A DNA stretch of 64,000 nucleotides from Acidobacteriota bacterium. Its GTDB lineage: Bacteria; Acidobacteriota; Terriglobia; Terriglobales; Acidobacteriaceae. The notes below the pieces were generated by a model. It had not been told where the DNA came from, ran no database searches, and worked only from the letters and a program-made list of their open reading frames with translations. The position numbers and the translations under genes were made by a program. The stretch covers positions 310,001 to 374,000 of the forward strand of contig JAJXYY010000041.1 of assembly GCA_021780315.1 (NCBI GenBank). The letters are read 5' to 3'. This document shows positions 34,961 to 43,601 of the stretch, piece by piece. Each line of letters opens with the position of its first letter. Positions within the stretch are counted from its first letter, which is position 1.

Positions 34961-36204
34961 CGGGTAGCGGAGAGCGCGGGTGCTGGCTCGGCCAGAAGCT
35001 GCTCGATGAGGTCGGTGACTTCGTGGGTGAGAGCCTGGTGCGCGGCGGGGTTGGCAGGGCCGGCGAATCCTGCGTGCACCTCGCGGACGCGTCCGTCGCG
35101 ACCAAGGAAGAAGGAGGTTGGCCAGCAATTGAGGTTGACGGCCTGCGGGATTTTTTCGTTGAGCTGCTCGGTCTCGCCCGCCAAGAGCACCGTATAGGTG
35201 ATGCCGTAACGGGCGATGAAGGCACGGAGGCGGGCCGGGTCTTTGAGTTGGTCAGCTTCCTCAAAGGAGAGGCTGACGATTTCGAGGCCACGAGCTTGGA
35301 ATTGGCGGTAAAGGCTCTCAAGAAAAGGAGCTTCGTCGTGGCAGTTGGGGCACCAGGAACCACCGATGGCGACGATGACGACCTTGCCGTCGAACTGGGG
35401 ATCGGTGTTTGCGATGATCTTGCCGGCGAGGTTGGGAAACCGGAAGGCGAAGCGGGCGCTGGGGTCGCGGACGGTGGTCTGCCGGGTGGGATCGGTGGGT
35501 TCGGTGAGTTTCTGCTGGCGGGCTTGGGTAGGGCGACGGGCGATTAGTTTTTGCTGGTCGGGCGGGTTGAGGTCGGCACGGAGCAGGTTGGAGACGAGCA
35601 GCGTGCCATCGGGCTGTGGCTGAAGCGAGTAGAGAGCAGGGCCAGCGGGGGTGAAGTGGGAGACGAGGAGCTGTTTGCCATTGAACGAGCCATAGAGTGA
35701 GCCTGTATCGCCGTCGATCCGCTGGATGACGGCCCGCATCAGTGCGGGATTGGGTGCGGCAGGTTCGAGGTGGAGCTGCCAGGCGGATTCTCCCTTGGCA
35801 GATTGGACGGCGATCTCCCAATCGCCTGTGATTGCTGGGGGTATCAGGGTTGGAGCAGGCGGAGTAGCGCGGGAGAGAACGACTGGGTAGCGGACGGTGG
35901 TTGTCCCGAAGGTGCCTGTCAGAGTTCCATGGGTAAGGGTGGCATCGAGGGTGCGGGCGAAGTAGTCGAAGGAGACGAGGAGATGGGTTCCGGTAAGGGT
36001 GGCAGAAGAGGCAGCGGAGTGTTCCGGGCCGTTAAGCAGGGACGCACTGAAGGTGTGGGAGGAGTTGGAGAGATCGAGGGTGAGCGGCACCTGCTGGCCG
36101 TGGACGGTAGCAGTTCCCGTCCAGATGCCTATGAGAGAGGATGGAGGTACTGACTGGGCAACGGCGGCGAGATGCAGGAAAAGAAAAGTGGCGAAGAGCT
36201 TCAT
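34957..36204 (-). CDS. Secreted TlpA-like thioredoxin-fold protein with large N-terminal domain
   Basis: 415 residues from the ATG at 36204, which gives a clean signal peptide ending VAQS; earlier in-frame starts add about 16 residues. About 20-250 is a beta-rich domain with two similar halves (LIGIWTGTATVHG and ITGDWEIAVQSAKG). The C-terminus is a redoxin fold with WCPNC and the cis-Pro loop NCWPTSFFL. It probably works as an exported thiol-disulfide protein. The N-terminal repeat domain is not one I can name. It is the second TlpA-type protein in the window. Confidence 0.75.
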   Translation of the reverse strand: MKLFATFLFLHLAAVAQSVPPSSLIGIWTGTATVHGQQVPLTLDLSNSSHTFSASLLNGPEHSAASSATLTGTHLLVSFDYFARTLDATLTHGTLTGTFGTTTVRYPVVLSRATPPAPTLIPPAITGDWEIAVQSAKGESAWQLHLEPAAPNPALMRAVIQRIDGDTGSLYGSFNGKQLLVSHFTPAGPALYSLQPQPDGTLLVSNLLRADLNPPDQQKLIARRPTQARQQKLTEPTDPTRQTTVRDPSARFAFRFPNLAGKIIANTDPQFDGKVVIVAIGGSWCPNCHDEAPFLESLYRQFQARGLEIVSLSFEEADQLKDPARLRAFIARYGITYTVLLAGETEQLNEKIPQAVNLNCWPTSFFLGRDGRVREVHAGFAGPANPAAHQALTHEVTDLIEQLLAEPAPALSATR

Positions 36205-36391
36205 CGTCAGGCTCGATTCATACGGCATATAGGCAGTGGGAGGGGGCTGCAAACAATTCTGCTGCGGAGGGAGAGTGGCGCGTCGGGGTTGCGAGCTTCG
36301 ATCAGGGGCGACAGCGACAGGTGTAGATTTGGCGCAGCATGGGTTGAGCGTAGACCGGGAGATGATCCCGGGTCAAGCGAAAGGCTGCGGG

Positions 36392-37003
36392 TTACTTACC
36401 AGCTTCGACTGAATCTGCCGGTCGCTCCACTGGAAGGTAAGGTTCTACGGTGAGGAGGCTGGACAGGGTGGCACGCTCCTGGTCGGAGAACTGTCCGCGG
36501 AAGCGATCGGAGGTGAGAATGGCCTGACGCTGGGGCTGCGGCATCTCGCGTAGATCGCGGAAGGCACGAGCGACGAGACGGCGGCGATCTACGGGGAGAC
36601 TGCCAAGTTGCTGCATGGCGTCGCGAACCTGCTGACGCTGGGGTACTGTGAGGTGCTCCATGACTTCATTGCGGTCAAGGATACGGCGACGCTGCTCCTC
36701 GGGCATGTTATTGAGCTGGGTGAGACGATCCATCATGCGCTGCTGAGTTTCCGCAGGGAGTTGGTGGAAGCCGGGCTCGTTAGCGAGGGCTTTCTGCTGC
36801 TGGTCGAGTGGGAGATTGCGGTGGCGCTCCATCCACTGGGCGAGGTGTTCCTGATTCTGCTTAGGGGCAACACGGGGAGTTGGTCGAACAGGTGCGAGCT
36901 TCGAGGCAGCGGGTTGCGCTGCCATGAGCGATACAGGCAGGGAGCAGAGTAAAAGTGTCGCCAGAAGGGAGGCAGATCGCCGAGTTGGAGTGAAGAAGAT
37001 CAT
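36392..37003 (-). CDS. DUF3106-type secreted protein
   Basis: 203 residues with a signal peptide (about 1-28). The mature part has repeated helical units of the form L-P-x-x-x-R/Q-R/Q (NLPLDQQQKAL, QLPAETQQRM, NMPEEQRRRIL, SLPVDRRRLVA, EMPQPQRQAIL), the hallmark of DUF3106. It is the third gene behind an ECF sigma factor and its anti-sigma and is probably cotranscribed. It may be an envelope-stress sensor or effector, loosely like the helical CpxP-type repeats; that role is inference. Confidence 0.72.
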   Translation of the reverse strand: MIFFTPTRRSASLLATLLLCSLPVSLMAAQPAASKLAPVRPTPRVAPKQNQEHLAQWMERHRNLPLDQQQKALANEPGFHQLPAETQQRMMDRLTQLNNMPEEQRRRILDRNEVMEHLTVPQRQQVRDAMQQLGSLPVDRRRLVARAFRDLREMPQPQRQAILTSDRFRGQFSDQERATLSSLLTVEPYLPVERPADSVEAGK

Positions 37004-37111
37004 TGGTTTGGGATCGGCTAAAGCAGAGTCGTGATTGGTTGGGCAAGTTGTTCCAATACAGGGTACTGCGGGATATCTCCTTTAGTGTCAGAAATTGCGA
37101 AAAAAAATAGA

Positions 37112-37621
37112 CTAACTAGCTGGAGTAATGGTGGTGTCGTCGTTGGGAGTGTCGTCCTGAAGCAACTGATCCATGGTCTGGAGTGCCTGGTCGTTTTTGT
37201 CCAGTATCTGCAGGTCATTGATGGTTGCGGAGGCTTGATCGTGTTGAGGTCCGCTGGGGAATCCGCTGAGGTCGGCTAGTGTTCCCCCACCGACGACCAG
37301 AACGAGTGCGAGAGCGGCTGCCATTGCTGGCCGGAATTGGCGACCAGTATTGAGGCGCAGACTAATGACGAGGCGCTCAAACCAACCTGCGGGGGGCTCC
37401 TGCTGGGCTTCACGGATGCGGACGGCGAGCTTTTGGTCGAAGTAAGGGGAGGGTTCCGGCGCCTGCCATGTATCGAGGAGCTCTACGGTGGACTGAAGCG
37501 CTTGCAGGTCTGCGGCACAGGCTGGGCAGGACTCCAGATGGAGCCAGGCCTTGGCGTTCTCGGGGGCTTTGGGGTCGAGCAGCAGATTTGGAAGAGAACT
37601 TTGGCAGACTTTGCAGTTCAT
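37112..37621 (-). CDS. Anti-sigma factor with zinc-binding N-terminus
   Basis: 169 residues; AAGGAG lies just before the ATG. The cytoplasmic N-terminus holds Cys3, Cys6, His28, Cys32 and Cys35 (HLESCPAC), the zinc-containing anti-sigma pattern, followed by one membrane helix (about 95-113) and an acidic periplasmic tail. It should bind and hold back the ECF sigma factor encoded 102 bases upstream until an envelope signal arrives. Confidence 0.82.
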   Translation of the reverse strand: MNCKVCQSSLPNLLLDPKAPENAKAWLHLESCPACAADLQALQSTVELLDTWQAPEPSPYFDQKLAVRIREAQQEPPAGWFERLVISLRLNTGRQFRPAMAAALALVLVVGGGTLADLSGFPSGPQHDQASATINDLQILDKNDQALQTMDQLLQDDTPNDDTTITPAS

Positions 37622-37723
37622 GGTGACTCCTTCCTTACGGTGTTACCGGTACGTCGTTTGACTACGCTTGAGTACCGTACTTTGGACTGATCTGGAGCGC
37701 AAAACGATACATCCGGGCAGAGT

Positions 37724-38503
37724 TCAAACAAAGGGTTTCAGTTTTTCGCGCAGGGTCTGGTAGGCGCGGAAGAGCAGCGATTTGGTTGCGGACTCGCTCA
37801 GTTTGAGCACATCTCCAATTTGTCGGTAGTCCATGCCTTCGTACTTGTGCATGAGGACGGCCATGCGCTGGCGCTCCGGCAGAGCCATTACATGCTGGCG
37901 GATGGCGTTGAGCCGTTCGCGGCGGAGCAGATTGGCTTCGGCACCGGGGGTGGAGTCGGCGACATCCGGGGTGGTGCCAGTCTCGGAGTCGGTCTCGTCT
38001 AGATAGATGGTGGAAGCGTTGCGCTCGTGGCGGTTATCACGGGCATAGTTGACTCCGAGGTTGGTGGCAATGCGATAGAGCCAGGTGCTGAAACGTGCTT
38101 CGGCGCGATAGGTCTCCCGAGAGCGGTAGACACGGAGGAAGACTTCTTGTGCGAGTTCCTCGGCAACTGCCTGATTGCGCACCATGCGGTACATGAAGTG
38201 GATGATGGGTTTGCGGTACTTTTGGATCAGGAAGTCGAAGCTGGCCATGTTACCGGCGCGGAGCTCCAGCATGATGGCTGCGTCGTCCATCTGTGCGAAG
38301 TCGCCAGACATAGGCTGATTCTCAGCAGTCTGGAGGTTTTCAAGCAGCAGCGGGTTGATGGCCATGGTGCCCATGCCATCTATAACCCCATCTTCGTCTC
38401 CGGGTTGCGCTGTTGCGCTAAATTCTGCTGAGAATTGCGGATCTTCTTCAGGTCCGAATGGGGAGCCTTGCTGGGAGCCGGGATGGTGGGATCGGAATGG
38501 CAT
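37724..38503 (-). CDS. ECF-type RNA polymerase sigma factor
   Basis: 259 residues. Sigma-2 is clear (FDFLIQKYRKPIIHFMYRMV, then AEELAQEVFLRVYR and FSTWLYRIATNLGVNY) and sigma-4 shows LPERQRMAVLMHKYEGMDYRQIGDVL and SESATKSLLFRA. The N-terminal 65 residues are polar and low-complexity, so a later in-frame ATG such as Met65 may be the true start. It directs RNA polymerase to a stress regulon and is paired with the anti-sigma gene downstream. It belongs to the RpoE-like group. Confidence 0.88.
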   Translation of the reverse strand: MPFRSHHPGSQQGSPFGPEEDPQFSAEFSATAQPGDEDGVIDGMGTMAINPLLLENLQTAENQPMSGDFAQMDDAAIMLELRAGNMASFDFLIQKYRKPIIHFMYRMVRNQAVAEELAQEVFLRVYRSRETYRAEARFSTWLYRIATNLGVNYARDNRHERNASTIYLDETDSETGTTPDVADSTPGAEANLLRRERLNAIRQHVMALPERQRMAVLMHKYEGMDYRQIGDVLKLSESATKSLLFRAYQTLREKLKPFV

Positions 38504-38689
38504 GCTTCACAAGAATTGTAAGCTTTGGCGTCCGTGGATTCGGGGAGCCCAGGATCGTCTGCAGTAAGCTGAATTGATTCAGATACGTATCTACCCGTTA
38601 AGCTGGATGTAGACCCTGACAGATGCTATTCTAATGAAACGGAGTTGCCGGTGGATAGAAATACACTGCTGCGATCCTAACAACTATAT

Positions 38690-38764
38690 GGGCGCATAAC
38701 TCAGCGGTAGAGTGCCACCTTCACACGGTGGAAGTCGTAGGTTCGAATCCTGCTGTGCCCACCA
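38690..38764 (+). tRNA. tRNA-Val, anticodon CAC
   Basis: A complete cloverleaf with an encoded CCA end. The acceptor GGGCGCA pairs with TGTGCCC (one G-U). The anticodon stem is CCACC/GGTGG with loop TTCACAC, so the anticodon is CAC, reading GUG. The T arm has TTCGAAT between GTAGG and CCTGC. A hairpin with a 9-base stem lies just downstream at 38784-38809. Confidence 0.95.
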
Positions 38765-39130
38765 TAGAATCAATGCCTTACGGTGTGTCCTCCCCTCCCA
38801 GAGGGCACAAAACGGGCATAAGACCATTTCTGACAAGGCGGATCATGTTGCTTCCGTCCGCGTGCAACTATACAACACATCCACGATTTCGCTCAGTGCC
38901 TCCCGCTTCTTTTCCATACGGGCGTGCCGACGACTGATTCCGCCCGCCGAGACGGCCGGTACGACCTCTACTCCCCGCAGCCCGAGAGTATAGGTTTTGT
39001 CCTAACGCACGTGGTTCCGGTGCGCGACTTCGTGAACAGCTGGCTGGCATTTCCAAATATCCGTCATTTCGCAAGATGCAGTCGATTGCTGCCGCAGGTG
39101 CCTCGATCGAGATTCGGCGGGGAGATAAAC

Positions 39131-39265
39131 ATGGTGCAGCTTGGCAAGGTTGCGCTGAAGAGAGATTTGTCCGGGATAGGCGACTCCACGCATAAGATTG
39201 TGCTTGAGCACATTCGCGAGGCAGGCAATGTTTGGTTTGCAGTTTGCAGTGCGCGGAAGAGTTGA
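39131..39265 (+). CDS. Possible small protein, 44 residues
   Basis: A short frame beginning MVQLGKVALKRDLSGIG, with GGGGAG six bases before the ATG. The ribosome site and the amphipathic middle part favour a real gene, but I recognise no family and the region is otherwise non-coding. Low confidence. Confidence 0.25.
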   Translation: MVQLGKVALKRDLSGIGDSTHKIVLEHIREAGNVWFAVCSARKS

Positions 39266-39387
39266 GCTATCTAATATGTATCGAGTCTGGCGAGGTCGGT
39301 GGTTTGCTGGCAGCTTTTTGAGGTTGTTGTCCTTCCGTCCGAATCAACATCGGTCAGCTTTATTCGGGCCGGGGAGCCTAGCTTGTG

Positions 39388-39546
39388 ATGATCTTGTCTG
39401 GCCGGCTGGCCTTCATCGCTTCTGGTGGAGTCTTTGTTGCTCAGATCTGGTCGTTGTGGGGCAGCGAGAGCAGTGGTTGGCCGACTTGGCCACTGTCCAC
39501 AAAGAGTCAGGTGCCCATCCCTAGGGAAGGTGAATTCGTGGCTTAG
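39388..39546 (+). CDS. Possible small membrane protein, 52 residues
   Basis: A 52-codon frame that opens MILSGRLAFIASGGVFVAQI, a single hydrophobic helix, and continues into a Trp/Ser/Pro-rich tail. No good ribosome site is seen (GGGGAG is 11 bases away). It could be a small membrane peptide or chance. Confidence 0.2.
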   Translation: MILSGRLAFIASGGVFVAQIWSLWGSESSGWPTWPLSTKSQVPIPREGEFVA

Positions 39547-39687
39547 CTGATTTATACTTGTGGCTTGCCTTGCATCCGGCGTGGCGTACGTCTCATCGAC
39601 GTGTGTACAGGTCGCGCAAAATCCCGGGCATGCAGCCGAGCTAACTGATAAGTCGGCGACTCACGAAGTGAAGGTCTTTAGCCAAGC

Positions 39688-41664
39688 ATGATTCGCATTC
39701 TGCAGCAGGACAACCGTATCACCAAGATTATCTTCGCCGTCATCATTGGGTTAGCTGTTGTAACGATGGTGATTACGCTAGTACCTGGAATATTCGACAA
39801 CCAAGCAACTAACGACACGACGGTTTATGCCACAGTGCGTGAACCGGGTGTGTTGGGCCGGTTTGCAAGTGAGAGCACACCAGTTAAGGATGTCGAGGTG
39901 AACCAGCTAGCGTCGCGCCAACTACAACAGCAGCGGCTGCCTGAGTTCCTGTTGCCTTATATGGTGCAGCGTGCGGGGCAGATTCTGGTTCAGCGCGCGA
40001 TCCTGAAGCATGAAGCTGACCGGATGGGCCTGGAGGTGAGTGACGAAGACCTGCGTCGTGAGCTGCAGACTGGGCCGTTTGCCCAGTACTTGTTTCCCAA
40101 TGGCACTTACATTGGAGATGACGCGTATATGAATTTTGTGCAATCGGCTTTTCAGACGAGCCGCAGTGACTTCGAGTCGCAGGTGAAGAGCGACATGGAG
40201 CTGAACCGGCTGCAGGCTCTGGTGACTGGCGGTGTGACGGTGTCGGACAATGCGGTGCGGGATGCTTACAGGATTCAGGGCACCAAAGTGAAGTTTGATT
40301 ATGCGGTGGTCTCCGGGGATGATCTGCGTAAGACGATCAACCCTTCTGACGCTGAGTTGCAGTCGTTCTTCAAACAGAATCAGGCGCGTTATGCAGCAGC
40401 GATTCCGGAGACACGGAAGATTGAATATGTCTCGTTCGACGCGTCCAGCCTGCCTGGTGGCCGGCCGCAGGTGACCGATGCAGACGTGCAGGCTTACTAC
40501 AACCAGCACCAAGATCAATTTCAGGTGAAGGAGCAGGTGAAGGTACGCCACATTCTGATTGCAGTCCCTTCTGGTGCCGATGCAAAGACGGATGCCGCGG
40601 CGAAGGCCAAGGCGGAAGATTTGCTGAAGCAGATCAAGAGTGGCGGGAACTTTGCCGATCTGGCTAGCAAGAACTCGGACGATCCGGGCAGCAAGACTCA
40701 GGGGGGTGAACTGGGTTGGCTGGATCGCGGCAAGACGGTTCCTGAGTTCGACAAGATGGCGTTTTCATTGGCACCTGGGCAGACGTCGGATGTAGTGAAG
40801 ACGCAGTTTGGTTACCACATTCTGCAGGTGGAAGATAAGAAGACAGCGCACATGCGTCCTTTGGCTGAGGTACGGGGTGAAATCGTACCGGTGCTGGAGC
40901 AACAAAAGGCTGGTGCTGCGGAGCAGTCGTTGGCGACTCAACTGGCGGGCGATGCAAAGAAGAATGGCCTAGAGAAGGCAGCAGCAGCCAAGGGCCTGCA
41001 TGTGGTAACGACGGATTATCTCGCCAAAGATGGCGTGATTGCCGGGTTGGCTGACGGTACGGCTCTGCTGGCACAGGCGTTTGCGGTGAAGCAGGGAGGC
41101 GATCCGACGGCAGTCCCTACGGGAGACGGATTTGCAATCTTCCAGGTTGTAGATGTGAAATCTGCTCATGCGCCAGAGTTTGACGCTTACAAGCAGCACA
41201 TTCTGGATGACTATCGCGAGCAGCAGCTTCCACAGTTGTTGAATGCACAGTTGAATAAGCTGGATGATCGTGCGAAGGTATTGAACGATCTGAAGAAGGC
41301 CGCTGCGGAGATGAATATTCCGGTTAAGACGAGCGATCTGGTAGGTAAAGATGGTCAGGTGCCGGATCTTGGTGCAATGAGTGGTCCCGGAGCAGTCGCC
41401 TTTACGTTGGCGAAGGGTGCTATGTCAGGTCCTATCAACACTGGCCGCGCAGGTGTAGTTCTCAGTGTGCTCGACAAGCAGGAGCCTAGCCCAGATGAGA
41501 TTGCAAAGAACTTCGTCCAGACGCGAGAGCAACTGCTGAGTGTACAGCGGGAGGAGATCTTCCGTGTGTACATTGGCAACCTGACGGAGAAGTATGAAAA
41601 GGGCGGCGCTGTTCGGTACTCGAAGAAGCAGCCTGCGCCGGGGTCTTCGCCGTTCGGCAACTAG
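39688..41664 (+). CDS. PpiD/SurA-like periplasmic peptidyl-prolyl isomerase
   Basis: 658 residues: a short cytoplasmic start, one membrane helix (about 12-33) and a long periplasmic chaperone region (SurA_N-like, about 60-210). A parvulin domain (about 280-390) shows VRHILIAVPSG, FADLASKNSDDPGS, GELGWLDRG and FGYHILQVEDKK. A second, weaker PPIase-like region follows. The layout matches PpiD, an inner-membrane foldase at the exit of the Sec translocon. Strong terminator downstream. Fairly sure of family; specific clients unknown. Confidence 0.85.
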   Translation: MIRILQQDNRITKIIFAVIIGLAVVTMVITLVPGIFDNQATNDTTVYATVREPGVLGRFASESTPVKDVEVNQLASRQLQQQRLPEFLLPYMVQRAGQILVQRAILKHEADRMGLEVSDEDLRRELQTGPFAQYLFPNGTYIGDDAYMNFVQSAFQTSRSDFESQVKSDMELNRLQALVTGGVTVSDNAVRDAYRIQGTKVKFDYAVVSGDDLRKTINPSDAELQSFFKQNQARYAAAIPETRKIEYVSFDASSLPGGRPQVTDADVQAYYNQHQDQFQVKEQVKVRHILIAVPSGADAKTDAAAKAKAEDLLKQIKSGGNFADLASKNSDDPGSKTQGGELGWLDRGKTVPEFDKMAFSLAPGQTSDVVKTQFGYHILQVEDKKTAHMRPLAEVRGEIVPVLEQQKAGAAEQSLATQLAGDAKKNGLEKAAAAKGLHVVTTDYLAKDGVIAGLADGTALLAQAFAVKQGGDPTAVPTGDGFAIFQVVDVKSAHAPEFDAYKQHILDDYREQQLPQLLNAQLNKLDDRAKVLNDLKKAAAEMNIPVKTSDLVGKDGQVPDLGAMSGPGAVAFTLAKGAMSGPINTGRAGVVLSVLDKQEPSPDEIAKNFVQTREQLLSVQREEIFRVYIGNLTEKYEKGGAVRYSKKQPAPGSSPFGN

Positions 41665-41680
41665 TTTCGATTGGACGTGC

Positions 41681-41726
41681 GGGCCTGACTCTTTCCCAAT
41701 GGGCGAGGTCAGGCCCTTTCTTTTTT
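41681..41726 (+). terminator. Strong intrinsic terminator after the PpiD-like gene
   Basis: GGGCCTGACTC (41681-41691) pairs with GAGGTCAGGCCC (41705-41716, one bulged base) and is followed by TTTCTTTTTT. Stem, loop and U tract are all present. Confidence 0.85.
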
Positions 41727-41806
41727 GTCTAGACCAAGTATGATTTGTCAACCTGTATTTGGGCATGAGTTTTAGCACGGTTGGTCTGGTGTGAAAGAGG
41801 GAACGT

Positions 41807-43378
41807 ATGAGCGGGGAAGCTAAGGAACAGGATCGTTTGTCTGGAGTTCTACTGCATGTGACGTCGTTGCCATCCTATGGTGGGGTGGGGGATTTTGGTC
41901 CTGCGGCGTACGGGTTTGTGGATTTTCTCGTGGCAGCGAAGCAGCGTTTGTGGCAGGTATTGCCGCTGAGTCCGACTGGGTACGGTAGCTCCCCTTACTC
42001 TGCGCTGTCAGCGTTTGCGGGGAATCCTCTGTTGATCAGCGTGGAACGCCTGGCGGAAAGTGGATGGATCGCGTGGGAGCGTATTGGCGGACTGCCGGGG
42101 CACGATGGTCCGGTACAGTTCGAGGAGGCGATGCAGCGCAAATTGCCCTTAATTGAAGAGGCAGCCTCTAACTTTCTCGACCGTGCGGATAACAAGGACC
42201 GTGCGAGTTTTCAAGAGTTTTGCAAGGACAACGGTTCCTGGTTGTTGGATTATGCGATGTTCAACGTGCTGCGCCGAAAGTACAAGTATGCGAGTTGGCA
42301 TGAATGGCCAGTGGAGCATGCACTTCGGAGGCCGGATGCGCTGACGGCGTTGCTGAATGAATACGGCAGAGAGATGGCTATCGAGCAGGCGATTCAATAC
42401 TTCTTTAGCCAGCAGTGGTCTGCACTGCGCGCCTATTGTGCTGAGCGGGACGTGCGAATTCTTGGTGACGTGGCAATCTTCGTAAACTACGATAGCGCGG
42501 ATGTCTGGACACATCCAGAGTTGTTTGAACTGGATGAGGAGCGGCAACCGATACGGGTCTCGGGTGTACCACCTGACTATTTTTCTGCAACAGGACAGCG
42601 CTGGGGAAATCCACTGTACAAGTGGGATGTATTAGTTGAGCAAGGGTTCGACTGGTGGGTCGCTCGGATTCGGCGGTCGCTGGCGTTGTACGACATGATT
42701 CGACTGGATCACTTTCGGGGGTTTGAGGCGTATTGGTCGATAGCTGCTGAGGAAGCGACTGCGATCAATGGACAGTGGGTCAAGGCGCCGGGACAGGAGT
42801 TGTTTCAGCGCCTGAAAGAGGTATTTGGGCATTTACCGTTTGTTGCGGAGGACCTGGGCCTGATTACTCCCGAGGTGGACGAGTTGCGGGAGCATTTTGG
42901 GATGCCGGGGATGAGGATTTTGCAGTTTGGATTTTCTGATCGCGGGGGACATCTGTACCTGCCGCATCGATATGTTCCGAATACTGTGGTTTATACAGGT
43001 ACGCATGACAACAATACGACGCTGGGTTGGTGGCGGGATGATGTTGGCGAGGCGGAACGCCGGAACGTGCAGTCTTACCTGCAGAAGATCGAACATGACG
43101 GCGATATCGTGTGGGCAATGATTCGAGCAGCAGCTCGCTCGGTGGCGAACCTTTGCATCTTTCCGATGCAGGATGTTCTGCATCTGGGGAGCGAAGGACG
43201 GATGAATACGCCCTCTGAGGGAGCGGGGAACTGGACTTGGCGTTACGATGCCAAGGCATTGCATCCAGACTTTGCTTCTCAGCTTGCTGCCTTGATGGAG
43301 ATGACTGACCGTGACGGTTATGTGGCTCCCTCGGCGGGTGGCAGTGTTGCCAGAGCAGACCTGGGCGTGAACGTTTAG
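41807..43378 (+). CDS. malQ: 4-alpha-glucanotransferase (amylomaltase, GH77)
   Basis: 523 residues. GH77 landmarks include GVLLHVTSLPSYGGVGDFG, WQVLPLSPTGYGSSPYS, MIRLDHFRGFEAYW (nucleophile Asp), FVAEDLGLITPEV (acid/base Glu) and YTGTHDNNTTLGWW (third Asp). The cytoplasmic enzyme moves maltooligosaccharide units between glucans in glycogen or maltodextrin use. No other glycogen gene is adjacent, although a GH31 glucosidase lies 3.4 kb downstream. The start is preceded by GAGGG six bases upstream. Confidence 0.94.
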   Translation: MSGEAKEQDRLSGVLLHVTSLPSYGGVGDFGPAAYGFVDFLVAAKQRLWQVLPLSPTGYGSSPYSALSAFAGNPLLISVERLAESGWIAWERIGGLPGHDGPVQFEEAMQRKLPLIEEAASNFLDRADNKDRASFQEFCKDNGSWLLDYAMFNVLRRKYKYASWHEWPVEHALRRPDALTALLNEYGREMAIEQAIQYFFSQQWSALRAYCAERDVRILGDVAIFVNYDSADVWTHPELFELDEERQPIRVSGVPPDYFSATGQRWGNPLYKWDVLVEQGFDWWVARIRRSLALYDMIRLDHFRGFEAYWSIAAEEATAINGQWVKAPGQELFQRLKEVFGHLPFVAEDLGLITPEVDELREHFGMPGMRILQFGFSDRGGHLYLPHRYVPNTVVYTGTHDNNTTLGWWRDDVGEAERRNVQSYLQKIEHDGDIVWAMIRAAARSVANLCIFPMQDVLHLGSEGRMNTPSEGAGNWTWRYDAKALHPDFASQLAALMEMTDRDGYVAPSAGGSVARADLGVNV

Positions 43379-43415
43379 ACTGACAGTAAGTACAAACTTT
43401 ATTTCAGGAGCACTC

Positions 43416-43601
43416 ATGCCACTTTCTGGCGAAGCCATCCGTACCATGAACTATGTTGACGATATTTCTGTGACCCTGCGCCGGATTCTTGCGGTGCTGC
43501 CGTCGTTGACGGCTGAGGAGCGTGAGCGTGTCGCGAACCATATCAAAAGCTCTGAGCCGAGCTATGAGTCGGTGATTACTGCAGTGACGAGTACGAAGTG
43601 A
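43416..43601 (+). CDS. Small conserved-looking protein, 61 residues
   Basis: A 61-residue soluble frame (MPLSGEAIRTMNYVDDIS), with GGAG six bases before the ATG. Its stop overlaps the start of the next gene by four bases (GTGA), so the two are translationally coupled and probably act together. It is largely helical with a Glu-Arg-rich segment (LTAEERERVANH). No family recognised. Confidence 0.6.
   Translation: MPLSGEAIRTMNYVDDISVTLRRILAVLPSLTAEERERVANHIKSSEPSYESVITAVTSTK

Larger units (their letters stand above)
38765..39687. other. Gene-poor stretch after the tRNA
   Basis: About 920 bases with no recognised gene. It contains the hairpin at 38784-38809 (stem TGTGTCCTC/GAGGGCACA, no U tract) and two short frames that may be real (39131-39265 and 39388-39546). 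No integrase or insertion-sequence remnant was recognised, and I did not find an attachment-site duplication of the tRNA end. Confidence 0.45.

Noticed and set aside
38601-38623. Third copy of the Crp/Fnr-type operator upstream of the tRNA
   Set aside because: Only the right half (TGACAGAT) is present; the left arm TGTYTG is absent at the correct distance.
38924-39265. 113-codon frame after the tRNA
   Set aside because: The first two-thirds lack coding character and a ribosome site; only its last 44 codons (from 39131) have a plausible start.
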